A stretch of 64,000 bases of DNA, from assembly GCA_031553395.1 (NCBI GenBank), contig JAVBLR010000005.1, positions 41,074 through 105,073 of the forward strand, read 5' to 3'. A program made the translations under genes and the position numbers. Under the pieces are notes generated by a model. The model searched no databases. It saw only the letters and a program-made list of their open reading frames with translations, and was not told where the DNA came from. This stretch comes from WRGA01 sp031553395 (GTDB lineage: Bacteria > Bacteroidota > Bacteroidia > Bacteroidales > WRGA01). Positions 45,289 through 53,751 of this stretch are shown here, in pieces (the first letter of the stretch is position 1; each line of letters starts with the position of its first letter).

Positions 45289-45326
45289 AATTCTTAACTT
45301 TTAATTCTTCATTCTTAACTTTTTAA
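45289..45326. repeat. AATTCTTAAC word array
   Basis: Tandem AATTCTTAAC/AATTCTTC words with no paired arm belong to the AATTAAGAATT family also seen at 32065 and 52594. Confidence 0.55.
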
Positions 45327-45335
45327 TGCCTGCTG

Positions 45336-45466
45336 CACCGGCCTTATTTCGATCTTGTCATCGCGACAAAAAATAAGCAAGGGCTATTTTTGGTTTTGAT
45401 CCCGGCGCAGGGCACTAAAGTGAATGAATAATAAATGAATGAATTACCATGCCTTTGAACAGGCAC
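45336..45466 (-). other. Putative structured leader RNA of the T9SS cassette
   Basis: On either side of a 50-nt core, TGCCTGCTGCACCGG and CCGGCGCAGGGCA can pair as an outer stem. Inside, CTTATTT/AAATAAG and TTGTC/GACAA form a nested hairpin. A separate small hairpin (TGCCT/AGGCA) lies at 45450-45465. It lies between the putative promoter and the start of the 1457-aa gene, so it would be in the 5' untranslated leader. No known riboswitch was recognised. Confidence 0.45.
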
Positions 45467-45502
45467 GACAATACCTTATTTGGGAAGCGAAGATATGTTA
45501 AA

Positions 45503-45528
45503 CAAATGTAACAAAAAAAAAAAAAAAA
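45503..45528 (-). promoter_or_regulatory. Putative promoter with a 16-nt homopolymer tract
   Basis: On the minus strand a -7 box TACATTTG (plus-strand 45503-45510) is preceded by 16 consecutive T residues (plus-strand A16 at 45513-45528) in the place of the -33/-7 spacer. No TTTG is seen upstream of the tract. A start near 45497 gives a leader of about 380 nt for the 1457-aa gene. Confidence 0.4.
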
Positions 45529-45747
45529 GAATTTATGTTAATGTATTTAAGAGTTGAATATTTGAGAGAAGAAAAAAATTTTTGTAGAATATTGGGCTCT
45601 CAGATAGTTTATAAAAATTTGAAATTAAATTAATTAATTTGTATAAAATTGAAGAATAAAAAGTAGATAATTGGAAGATTTAGAAAGATTAAAGGATTTT
45701 TTAATTTTATTTTATTGTGTTTTTTTGAGTTAATTTTTTTAAATAAA

Positions 45748-45788
45748 AAAAGCAAGCTCAAAACTATATGTTTTAGACTTGCTTTTAT
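45748..45788 (-). terminator. Terminator of fbaB
   Basis: The arms at 45748-45763 and 45771-45786 pair over about 14 bp and are followed on the minus strand by a T-rich run. Confidence 0.8.
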
Positions 45789-45898
45789 AAAAATATTTAA
45801 GTGGTTTAAATGATAAAAAACAGATGCAGTAATAACAAGTTTTAGAAGAAACTATTTCTAGATATTTCAAAATTTTATATTAAATTCAACATGACTTA

Positions 45899-46957
45899 TC
45901 AAGCCAACATTATCGATTTATCCAAATAAACATCCTGGATAGCATTCAACAATTCAACTCCGTCTTTCATTGGCTTTTGAAAAGCTTTCCTTCCGCTAAT
46001 CAAGCCCATACCTCCGGCACGTTTATTTACAATGGCAGTAATAACAGCTTCTTTTAAATCGGATTCGCCTTTTGATTCACCGCCCGAATTTATCAACCCA
46101 ACCCTTCCCATGTAATTGTTGGCAACCTGATAGCGGCATAAGTCGATAGGATGCTCGGATGTGAGTTCGTTGTACATTTTAGGATTCGTTTTACCAAAGT
46201 TCAATGCTGTAAATCCACCATTATTTACCGGTAATTTTTGTTTTACAATATCAGCTTTTATCGTAACACCCAGATGGTTTGCCTGGCCTGTTAAGTCTGC
46301 CGCAGCATGGTAATCTATACCATCTTTCTTAAAACCGTTATTCCGCAGATAACACCAAAGGATAGTCATTAATCCCAGTTCATGTGCATATTCAAAAGCT
46401 TCGGATATTTCCACAATTTGACGGCGGCTTTCTTCCGAACCAAAATAAATAGTTGCTCCGACCGCGCAAGCTCCCATTTCCCAAGCTTCTTTTACCGTTC
46501 CAAATAAAATCTGGTCATACGAATTAGGATATGTAAGCAATTCATTATGATTTAACTTTACAATAAACGGAATTTTGTGCGCGTACTTTCGAGCAACAGC
46601 ACCCAATACACCAAAAGTAGAAGCAACAGCATTACAACCTCCTTCGATTGCAAGCTTTACAATATTTTCAGGGTCGAAATACAATGGATTGGGAGCAAAA
46701 GAAGCTCCTGCTGTATGTTCAATCCCCTGATCTACAGGAAGTATAGATACATATCCTGTACCAGCAAGTCTGCCATGACCTAATAACCGTTGATAATTAA
46801 CTAATGTCTTGTTATTTCGGTCTGATACACTCCAAATCTTATCAATGGTATCAGGCGAAGGTGTGTGCAATAACGATTTGTCAATTGTTTTACAAACATG
46901 TCCCAAATAATAATCCTTTTGATTGCCAAGCAATTCCATCATTTTATTCGCATCCAT
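45899..46957 (-). CDS. fbaB: Fructose-bisphosphate aldolase class I (FbaB type)
   Basis: The 352-residue enzyme has the DhnA/FbaB signatures LPVDQGIEH, AVGATIYFGSE and the Schiff-base lysine region (GVTIKADIVKQKLP), plus NSGGESKGESDL near residue 288. It cleaves fructose-1,6-bisphosphate in glycolysis/gluconeogenesis. The 110-nt stretch below its stop holds the terminator. Confidence 0.95.
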   Translation of the reverse strand: MDANKMMELLGNQKDYYLGHVCKTIDKSLLHTPSPDTIDKIWSVSDRNNKTLVNYQRLLGHGRLAGTGYVSILPVDQGIEHTAGASFAPNPLYFDPENIVKLAIEGGCNAVASTFGVLGAVARKYAHKIPFIVKLNHNELLTYPNSYDQILFGTVKEAWEMGACAVGATIYFGSEESRRQIVEISEAFEYAHELGLMTILWCYLRNNGFKKDGIDYHAAADLTGQANHLGVTIKADIVKQKLPVNNGGFTALNFGKTNPKMYNELTSEHPIDLCRYQVANNYMGRVGLINSGGESKGESDLKEAVITAIVNKRAGGMGLISGRKAFQKPMKDGVELLNAIQDVYLDKSIMLA

Positions 46958-47119
46958 AATGTCATTTTTTTTAATGAAGAAGTTACCGGAAGGTATCAGA
47001 ATCTGATAAGAAAGATGCCAGCAACTTCAAACTAAATTCAGATTAATTTCTACATTGAATTATAACACTTTCAAATAGATATAAGTTTTTTGGATTGCTA
47101 CAAATTTGGAATTGAGAAA

Positions 47120-47160
47120 AAATAAAAAAGGCACAGAGTGTAAATCCTCCATGCCTTTGT
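47120..47160 (-). terminator. Terminator of the AspT/YidE-type transporter
   Basis: AAAGGCA at 47127-47133 pairs with 47152-47158; the minus strand continues into T-rich sequence. It sits 20 nt beyond the stop of the transporter gene. Confidence 0.7.
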
Positions 47161-47180
47161 GTATTTTGTTCGATATCTAT

Positions 47181-48854
47181 TTAACCTACAAATAACAATA
47201 TTAATAATTGTGCCGTCAATACCCGGCAAAACATAACAATCGGATATACTGTTGCATAAGAAACCGAAGGTGTATCATTTCCAGCAATTGCATTCGCATA
47301 AGCCAAAGCTGGAGGATCGGTCGTACTTCCTGCAAGTAATCCGGAGAGTTGGAAATAATCAAGTTTGAATACCAATTTAGCAATTGTCCCTACAATAAGT
47401 AATGGTATAAGTGTGATAATAGCACCCATTGCAACCCACATCAATCCATCTCCGGAGACAACTGTTTCAACAAAGCCTTTTCCGGCATTCAGACCAACTG
47501 CCGCAAGAAATAATGTTATTCCTATTTCCCGCAACAATAAATTTGCACTTTGCGTTGTATACGTTACTAATGATAGCTTTGTTCCAAAATTACTGATCAG
47601 GATTGCCACAATCAAAGGACCTCCGGCTAACCCTAATTTAATCGGCATCGGGATTCCGGGAAATGCAAACGGAATGCTTCCCAATACAACACCTAAAAAT
47701 ATACCAATGAAAATAGGGATAATATTCGGTTCGTTCAACCGCTTCATCGAATTACCCAAAAATTTCTCCACATTGGAAATAGCATCTAATGTTCCGACTA
47801 CCGTAACCCGGTCGCCGAATTGCAACATCAAGTTTGGGTCGGCAAATAAATCCACTCCCGAACGATTGACGCGGGTTACATTGATTCCATACAAACTCCG
47901 CAAACGAAGCGAAGACAGTTTTTTGCCATTTACTTCACCTTTACTTACCAGAATACGACGAGAGACCAACTGACTTTCAAGGAAATCCCAATCTTTTTCA
48001 ATTTCAGTTCCGATAAATACTTTTACGGCATTTGCATTTTTATGTGAAGTAACAACAAATACGTGATTACCTTCCTCCAACGTTGTTTCAGAAGTAGGAA
48101 TAGATATGATATTATCTTTTGCAATGCGGGAAATAACCAATCGATGTTCGAGTAAATCACCTAATTCACCGATAGTTTTCCCAAAAATGGAAGGATTTTT
48201 AACTTCCAAACTCATCAAATAAGGTTTCTGAATTTGTGTTTTTGATTTCTGACCGATTCTTTCATGCTCTTTTTCCAGATTTACCCGGAATACAGCCCGA
48301 ATCAGCAACATCGAAGAAATAATTCCCAGCACTCCCAACGGATAAGCAACCGCATATCCCAACGCAATATCAGGGACTTCAAGAGATGGATTAATCGCTT
48401 TTATCTGGTCTAAAGCTTGTTGGGCAGCTCCCAATCCCGGCGTATTAGTTACGGCTCCGGATAAAATCCCTACCATCATAGGCATCGGAATTCCGGATGC
48501 ATAATGAATAACAATGGTTGTAATCACACCCAAAAAAACAATACTGATGGCAAGCATATTCAATGTTAATCCGCCTTTCTTAAAAGAAGAAAAGAATCCG
48601 GGACCGACCTGCATACCCACCGAATAAACAAAAAGAATCAATCCGAATTCACGTACAAAGTGTAACACTTCGTGATTGACCTCAAACCCAAGATGTCCGA
48701 TAAAAATTCCGACAAAAAGCACAAATGTGATTCCAAGGGAAATTCCTTTAATTTTTATTTTCCCCAATAAAACACCCACAGCAATAACCAATGCAAACAG
48801 CAACACCGAATGAGCTACGGAATCTTTCGTCCACAAATCATAAAACCACTGCAT
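47181..48854 (-). CDS. AspT/YidE-type putative transporter
   Basis: The 557-residue protein has two membrane halves of about five helices each, with the conserved GAVTNTPGLGAAQQ and GSTTDPPALAYAN loops of the aspartate-alanine exchanger family. Two TrkA-C domains (about 205-380) sit between them. Substrate cannot be set from sequence; YidE-type members are uncharacterised. A -7 box (TAACTTTG, plus-strand 48976-48983) lies 122 nt upstream, which puts a palindromic repeat (48878-48947) in its leader. Confidence 0.9.
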   Translation of the reverse strand: MQWFYDLWTKDSVAHSVLLFALVIAVGVLLGKIKIKGISLGITFVLFVGIFIGHLGFEVNHEVLHFVREFGLILFVYSVGMQVGPGFFSSFKKGGLTLNMLAISIVFLGVITTIVIHYASGIPMPMMVGILSGAVTNTPGLGAAQQALDQIKAINPSLEVPDIALGYAVAYPLGVLGIISSMLLIRAVFRVNLEKEHERIGQKSKTQIQKPYLMSLEVKNPSIFGKTIGELGDLLEHRLVISRIAKDNIISIPTSETTLEEGNHVFVVTSHKNANAVKVFIGTEIEKDWDFLESQLVSRRILVSKGEVNGKKLSSLRLRSLYGINVTRVNRSGVDLFADPNLMLQFGDRVTVVGTLDAISNVEKFLGNSMKRLNEPNIIPIFIGIFLGVVLGSIPFAFPGIPMPIKLGLAGGPLIVAILISNFGTKLSLVTYTTQSANLLLREIGITLFLAAVGLNAGKGFVETVVSGDGLMWVAMGAIITLIPLLIVGTIAKLVFKLDYFQLSGLLAGSTTDPPALAYANAIAGNDTPSVSYATVYPIVMFCRVLTAQLLILLFVG

Positions 48855-48877
48855 ATTATCTTGACTTTTAAAATTTT

Positions 48878-48947
48878 GTTATTCGCTTGCTTCGCTGCGC
48901 GTTATTTGTTGTTGGTTATTCTATGTTTTTTTCAAATAACGAATAAC
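48878..48947. repeat. Palindrome, GTTATTCG/GTTATTTG family, interrupted left arm
   Basis: The right arm (48933-48947) reads as the complement of GTTATTCGTTATTTG. The left side has the same 15 nt but split by a 16-nt GC-rich insert (CTTGCTTCGCTGCGCG, 48886-48901). GTTGTTGGTTATT words follow. It lies in the divergent gap between the transporter and HAD genes. Confidence 0.75.
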
Positions 48948-49094
48948 TTTTTTGCATATTTATTCAAAAAGAGCACAAAGTTAATTAAACTTTTAGCATT
49001 CCAATCATTTATTTCAACAATAAAAATGATGATTGAAAAGTCCGTAAAAATCCGTATCTTCGTGTGCGTTAACAGGTAATTTTAACAAAAATAC

Positions 49095-49793
49095 ATGAAC
49101 TTCAAATACAAAAATCTGTTTATAGATTTTGACGATACACTTTGGGATATCCATGCAAATGGAAAAGAGGCATTAGCGGAAACATTCGATCAATATCAAC
49201 TAAAAAATAACTTTTCGTCTTTCGAAGAATTTTACAATATATACATGCCCAAAAATCATGAATTATGGGATAAATATCGTATCGGCGAAATTACCAAACA
49301 GGAATTGGTATTGCAACGTTTCCTTTATCCATTGCAACAAGGCGGAATAAATGACGAAGCATACGCACTAAAAATGGGTGATGATTTTTTGGAATCAACC
49401 ACATACAAAATCAAATTGATTCCATACGCTAAAGAAATACTGGATTATTTGGTCACATTTTACCGGTTATTTATTTTGTCAAACGGATTTACAGAAGTTC
49501 AATACAAAAAGCTGAAAAACTCGGGATTAGACCATTACTTCGAAAAAGTAATCCTTTCGGAAGATGCTCATGCAAATAAACCAAGTAAAGAAATATTTGA
49601 TTTTGCTTTGAAAAATACCAATTCACGCCGCAAAGAAACTATGATGATTGGCGACAGCTGGGATGCCGATATTGTTGGTGCCAAAAACAGTCGTATCGAC
49701 CAGATTTTCTTGGACCATGAAGGAAAAACCAATATGGACTTTCAACCGACTTATGTCGTTAAATCATTAAAAGAAATAGAAGGAATTTTGTAA
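49095..49793 (+). CDS. HAD-family phosphatase (YjjG-type nucleotidase)
   Basis: The 232-residue HAD protein has motif I DFDDTLWD (nucleophile Asp14 in FIDFDDT), motif II LSNG, Lys near KPSKEIF and motif IV GDSWDADIVGA. The sequence matches YjjG/YfnB-type non-canonical pyrimidine nucleotidases. The gene is divergent from the transporter gene. sppA follows 115 nt later with a repeat between them. Confidence 0.92.
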   Translation: MNFKYKNLFIDFDDTLWDIHANGKEALAETFDQYQLKNNFSSFEEFYNIYMPKNHELWDKYRIGEITKQELVLQRFLYPLQQGGINDEAYALKMGDDFLESTTYKIKLIPYAKEILDYLVTFYRLFILSNGFTEVQYKKLKNSGLDHYFEKVILSEDAHANKPSKEIFDFALKNTNSRRKETMMIGDSWDADIVGAKNSRIDQIFLDHEGKTNMDFQPTYVVKSLKEIEGIL

Positions 49794-49800
49794 CTCAATA

Positions 49801-49856
49801 TGCCAATGAAAATGCACCCAATTCAATTGGCACATTGATATATTAGAACATCGGCA
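49801..49856. repeat. TGCCAAT-type palindrome
   Basis: TGCCAATG (49801-49808) and CATCGGCA (49849-49856) are near reverse complements. The interior has AATTGGCAC and CACCCAATT. It belongs to the word family of 61559-61607. Confidence 0.55.
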
Positions 49857-49864
49857 CATTTTAT

Positions 49865-49872
49865 TATATTTG
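49865..49872 (+). promoter_or_regulatory. -7 box of sppA (TATATTTG)
   Basis: An exact TAnnTTTG match 37 nt before the sppA ATG; no -33 TTTG. Confidence 0.5.
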
Positions 49873-49908
49873 CAATCCTTTTTCACTCAAATAATTAACA
49901 TAAGAAAT

Positions 49909-51666
49909 ATGAAACAATTTTTTAAATTCACCTTTGCTTCAGTGCTTGGTGTACTGATAGCAAGCCTTATACTTTTCATTATCGGCTTTGCATTTATAGC
50001 AAGCATTGCTCTATCCTCTACCGAAGCAACTTATGTCGCTTCTCCCAAAACCGTTCTTCATTTAAAGTTGGAAGGAGTATTGGTAGAACGTTCAAAAGAT
50101 AATCCTTTAGAACTTATCATGGGAAATTACATGGATAGGGAAGCCCAAATCGGATTAGACGATATTCTCGCAGCTATAAAAACTGCAAAAGAAAATAAAA
50201 ACATTGAAGGAATTTATATTGAAAATAATGTTTTTTCCGCTTCAACCGCATCTATACAAGAAATAAGAAGCGCTTTGGCTGATTTTAAAACAAGCGGCAA
50301 ATTTGTTATTGCTTATGGTGGTGCTTTTTTGCAAAATGCTTATTATTTATCAACAATTGCCGATAAAGTCATTTTAAATCCGCAAGGAATGTTGGATTTT
50401 CGTGGAATATCTGCCGAACCAATGTATTTGAAAAATACATTAGACAAATTAGGCGTTGAAATGCAAATATTCAAGGTAGGGACTTTCAAATCAGCTACGG
50501 AGACTTATTCTAATGACAAAATGAGCGATGCTAATCGCAAACAGGTTACCGAATATATCAATTCTATTTGGGGAGAAATGCTATCTGATATTTCGAATGA
50601 CAGAAAAATTGCTGTAGACAGTTTGAATGCTTATGCAGACCAAATGATGATGTTCCGCGAAGCAAGCAAATCTGTTGCTTATCATTTGGTCGACACATTA
50701 ATGTATCCGAATGATGTGATAGACTTATTAAAAGATAAAGTAGGAATAGACAAGAAAGATAAAATAACATTAGCATCTATTTCCGAAGTGGCAAGTATGA
50801 AAACAAAAGATAAAACCGAAAAAGATAAAATTGCGATTGTTTATGCGGCAGGCGATATCGACGGAACTTCCACCGATGGTATCGTTTCATCCGATTTAAT
50901 TAAAGACTTGAAAAAAATAAGGATAGATGATGATGTAAAAGCAGTTGTTTTACGTGTAAATTCTCCGGGCGGAAGTGCTTATGGTTCTGAACAAATATGG
51001 AAAGAAGTTGATGCAATCCGGGCTGTAAAACCAATTGTTGTATCAATGGGAGACTACGCCGCTTCGGGAGGATATTATATTTCCTGTGCAGCCAATTATA
51101 TCATTGCAGAACCAACAACACTGACCGGTTCTATCGGAATTTTCGGGATAATGCCGAATGCTGCAGGGCTTATCAATAAAGTCGGACTTACTTTTGATAA
51201 TGTAAAAACCAACAAATATTCGGATATGCCCGATTTTACCCGCCCGATGAATGGTGATGAAAAAATGCTTATTCAATCTTACATCGAAAAAGGATATGAT
51301 ACATTTATAACCCGTTGTGCCGATGGCCGTAAAAAAACAAAAGCCGAAATAGACAGTATTGGTCAAGGCCGTGTTTGGACAGGAAAAATGGCATTGGAAA
51401 TCGGGTTGGTCGATGCTCTTGGCAATCTTTCCGATGCAATTAACAAAGCGGCAGAACTTGCAAAAGTAGAAAAATATAGTATCACACGGTTTCCCGAAAA
51501 GAAAGACTTTTTCACTCTGTTAATGGAAGATTTCAACGGAAACATGGAAACCCGGATGGTACAAAAATTCTTAGGAGAAAATTATAAACAATACGAATAT
51601 TTGCAAAAAATACAATCGATGGATTATGTGCAGGCAAGGTTGCCATTTGAGTTGGATATAAAATAA
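49909..51666 (+). CDS. sppA: Signal peptide peptidase SppA, 67-kDa type
   Basis: The 585-residue enzyme starts at ATG 49909; the upstream TTG-led extension (49870) is not credible. An N-terminal membrane anchor (about 8-35) is followed by two S49 domains. The catalytic lysine lies in VGTFKSATETYS (first domain) and the catalytic serine in DYAASGGYYISC (second domain), as in E. coli SppA. It degrades cleaved signal peptides in the inner membrane. Confidence 0.96.
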   Translation: MKQFFKFTFASVLGVLIASLILFIIGFAFIASIALSSTEATYVASPKTVLHLKLEGVLVERSKDNPLELIMGNYMDREAQIGLDDILAAIKTAKENKNIEGIYIENNVFSASTASIQEIRSALADFKTSGKFVIAYGGAFLQNAYYLSTIADKVILNPQGMLDFRGISAEPMYLKNTLDKLGVEMQIFKVGTFKSATETYSNDKMSDANRKQVTEYINSIWGEMLSDISNDRKIAVDSLNAYADQMMMFREASKSVAYHLVDTLMYPNDVIDLLKDKVGIDKKDKITLASISEVASMKTKDKTEKDKIAIVYAAGDIDGTSTDGIVSSDLIKDLKKIRIDDDVKAVVLRVNSPGGSAYGSEQIWKEVDAIRAVKPIVVSMGDYAASGGYYISCAANYIIAEPTTLTGSIGIFGIMPNAAGLINKVGLTFDNVKTNKYSDMPDFTRPMNGDEKMLIQSYIEKGYDTFITRCADGRKKTKAEIDSIGQGRVWTGKMALEIGLVDALGNLSDAINKAAELAKVEKYSITRFPEKKDFFTLLMEDFNGNMETRMVQKFLGENYKQYEYLQKIQSMDYVQARLPFELDIK

Positions 51667-51670
51667 TATA

Positions 51671-51748
51671 AGGCAAAGGGTTAACGGCAAAAGGCAAACG
51701 AACGTTAATATTTACATTCGTTTGCTTTTCTTTATTTATCTTTTACCC
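51671..51748. repeat. Palindrome of GGCAAAAGGCAAACG words
   Basis: Arms 51671-51700 and 51719-51748 pair strongly only at the inner end (CAAACG/CGTTTG plus AAAAG/CTTTT). The words resemble those at 25249-25318. It follows the sppA stop by 4 nt. Confidence 0.6.
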
Positions 51749-51775
51749 ATAATAAAATTGCTTTTTAATTAAAAA

Positions 51776-52024
51776 AATGAATATCAGATATTATACCTAC
51801 AACATGTCCGCGAAGCGGGCAAATATGAATAACTGCGGGTGGAACCCGTGGCAAGAAAATAGCTCCTCTCTTGCGTCCCCGAAGGGGGCGAATAGCAGCA
51901 ATCCAACGTTCGCCCCCTTCGGGGACGATATGTGAGTCCCTTGTCTTTTTTCCGTGGGTTTTACCCACGGTTATTCATATTTAGGCCCTTCAGGACATGG
52001 TTGGGTAAAACATCTGATAATCAT
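51776..52024. mobile_element. 249-bp MITE-like composite palindrome
   Basis: Long imperfect terminal inverted repeats begin ATGAATATCAG (left) and complement CTGATAATCAT (right). They continue through TACC, CATGTCC and AAATATGAATAAC on both sides, then CCCGTGG/CCACGG stems. The core carries CCCGAAGGGGGCGAA/TTCGCCCCCTTCGGGG. ATTAAAAA flanks both sides (51768-51775; 52025-52032), a possible 8-bp target duplication, but the flank is AT-rich. No ORF. It is inserted between sppA and a GNAT gene. Confidence 0.65.
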
Positions 52025-52041
52025 ATTAAAAATTATCGAAT

Positions 52042-52566
52042 TTGCATACCCCAAAAGACATTCTGTATTTATTGCCAACTATTCGTCCGATTTATGAATC
52101 AGCGTTTCCACTAGATGAACGAAGAGACTTTGAAGATATCATTCATCTGACAGAATACGAACCTTGTTTTCATGTTGATATTTGTACTGATAACAACCAA
52201 ACCATTGGTTTTATTACATATTGGAATTTTGCCGAGTTTATCTATATCGAACATTTTGCCGTAGATGAATCCCAACGTGGAAAAGGCTATGGTAAAAAGG
52301 TTCTTTCGGAATTACTGCATCAAGAAGAATTACCTTTGGTTCTGGAAGTAGAAAGACCTGAAGATGAAATCAGCATCCGCCGAATTCGTTTTTATGAAAC
52401 GATGGGATTCTCGTTATGCAAAATTCCTTATGTTCAGCCACCTTACAGTCAAGGTAAAAATCCGGTAGATTTATTTTTGATGAGTTATGGCAAAATCGAT
52501 TTGAATACGAAATTTGATTTAGTGAAAAGTATTTTATACAAAAAGGTGTATAAAACAGAGGGGTAA
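52042..52566 (+). CDS. GNAT-family N-acetyltransferase
   Basis: The 174-residue acetyltransferase has the acetyl-CoA loop DESQRGKGYGKKVLSELL (about 75-92). The C-terminal segment RIRFYETMGFSLCKIPYVQPPY fits the GNAT fold. The substrate is unknown. The only fitting start is TTG at 52042, 18 nt after a composite palindrome, so its own promoter may lie in or near that element. Confidence 0.83.
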   Translation: MHTPKDILYLLPTIRPIYESAFPLDERRDFEDIIHLTEYEPCFHVDICTDNNQTIGFITYWNFAEFIYIEHFAVDESQRGKGYGKKVLSELLHQEELPLVLEVERPEDEISIRRIRFYETMGFSLCKIPYVQPPYSQGKNPVDLFLMSYGKIDLNTKFDLVKSILYKKVYKTEG

Positions 52567-52593
52567 ATTTGAAAAGTGACACTTCTCAAAAAC

Positions 52594-52614
52594 TCTTAAT
52601 TTTTAATTCTTAAC
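52594..52614. repeat. Single-arm TTAATTTTTAATTCTTAAC repeat
   Basis: CTTAATTTTTAATTCTTAAC between the convergent GNAT and CDF genes has no partner arm. It is part of the AATTAAGAATT family. Confidence 0.45.
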
Positions 52615-52619
52615 TATCT

Positions 52620-53537
52620 TCAGAGCATTTCCTTGTTCAATCCGAATTCTTCTTTGTTATGATGTACACCTTCCGGCTCAACATGCACTACAATATCATA
52701 CACATTCTCAATTGAATCTTTAATGCTTTCTTCAACCATGTGCGCCTTTTCATGTGCTTCCCGCAATGTAGAATCCGCATTCACCTCAATATCAAGAACA
52801 ATCATATACATATTTCCGATTTGGCGAGATCGCACTCTGTGAGGATTACTCACTCCGGGAACTTTATCTACCGCTTCAAATATCTTTTCATAAACAGATG
52901 GGTCTTTTATTCCATCCATTAGTTCGACATTGGTTTCCAGGAAAATATCAATAGAAGATTTAATGATATAAATACTGATTAATAATCCCGTTACGGCATC
53001 AAGAATAGGCATTTTCAGTACGAATGTAAAAACCAACCCCAATAATACACCCGAAGAAATAAGTACATCGTTGCGCATATTCTTGGCATTAGCTGTCAAC
53101 ATGGGACTATTGGCCTTTTTCCCCTGATAAAATTGATAATAAGAAAGTAACGTTTTTCCGATAATGGAGAAAACAGTTACATAAATTGCGATTATGGAAG
53201 GAAGTTCTCGGGGTTCGGAAAAGAAGATGTTTTTCCCTGTAGAAATCAGCATTTGTAATCCGGCAAAGAATATGATAAAGGAAAGAACCTTTGCTGCGAT
53301 GGAATCCGCTTTTTCATATCCGTAGGCATACCTCGAATTTGGTGGCCGGCTTACAATACGGGCTGTGAATAACGTTACAAAGGAAATCACAACATCCGTA
53401 GCCGAATCAATCCCATCTCCCAATACAGCCAAACTTCCAGAAAATAACCCGACAATTATTTTTGCCAATGATAATATGGCATTTCCGATAATACTTATCC
53501 ACGAAGTACGAATAAGTATTTTTTCCCTATCTTTCAT
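52620..53537 (-). CDS. Cation diffusion facilitator transporter
   Basis: The 305-residue CDF protein has about six membrane helices (residues 12-210) with the metal-site motif GDGIDSATDVV on TM2 (Asp-x-x-x-Asp type), and a C-terminal cytoplasmic dimerisation domain (VSNPHRVRSRQIGNMYMIVLDIEV). It probably exports Zn2+, Fe2+ or Cd2+. No gene-specific operator was seen. Confidence 0.93.
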   Translation of the reverse strand: MKDREKILIRTSWISIIGNAILSLAKIIVGLFSGSLAVLGDGIDSATDVVISFVTLFTARIVSRPPNSRYAYGYEKADSIAAKVLSFIIFFAGLQMLISTGKNIFFSEPRELPSIIAIYVTVFSIIGKTLLSYYQFYQGKKANSPMLTANAKNMRNDVLISSGVLLGLVFTFVLKMPILDAVTGLLISIYIIKSSIDIFLETNVELMDGIKDPSVYEKIFEAVDKVPGVSNPHRVRSRQIGNMYMIVLDIEVNADSTLREAHEKAHMVEESIKDSIENVYDIVVHVEPEGVHHNKEEFGLNKEML

Positions 53538-53675
53538 TTAGTTATCTTTCAATTACAGAGCGTTTATTACACATAATTACTCCGCAGTCAATTATCGAAT
53601 TTAATTGGCGGTAAAATTAGGATAAAAGCAGCGGATTACAATTAGATTTATCATAATTTATTGAAAATGGTAGGG

Positions 53676-53743
53676 GCAGACCTGTGTGTCTGCCCCATGA
53701 ATATGATTTGAACAACAGGGCAGACACATTGGTCTGCCCCTAC
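53676..53743. repeat. GTAGGGGCAGAC intergenic palindrome
   Basis: The left arm GTAGGGGCAGACC...GTCTGCCCC and right GGGCAGAC...GTCTGCCCCTAC are near-perfect reverse complements of each other, and each arm itself folds (GGGGCAGAC/GTCTGCCCC). The flanks ATGG/GCCAT nearly pair too. It lies between two minus-strand genes. Repeats of this type are found widely in bacterial genomes. Confidence 0.85.
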
Positions 53744-53751
53744 GCCATTCA

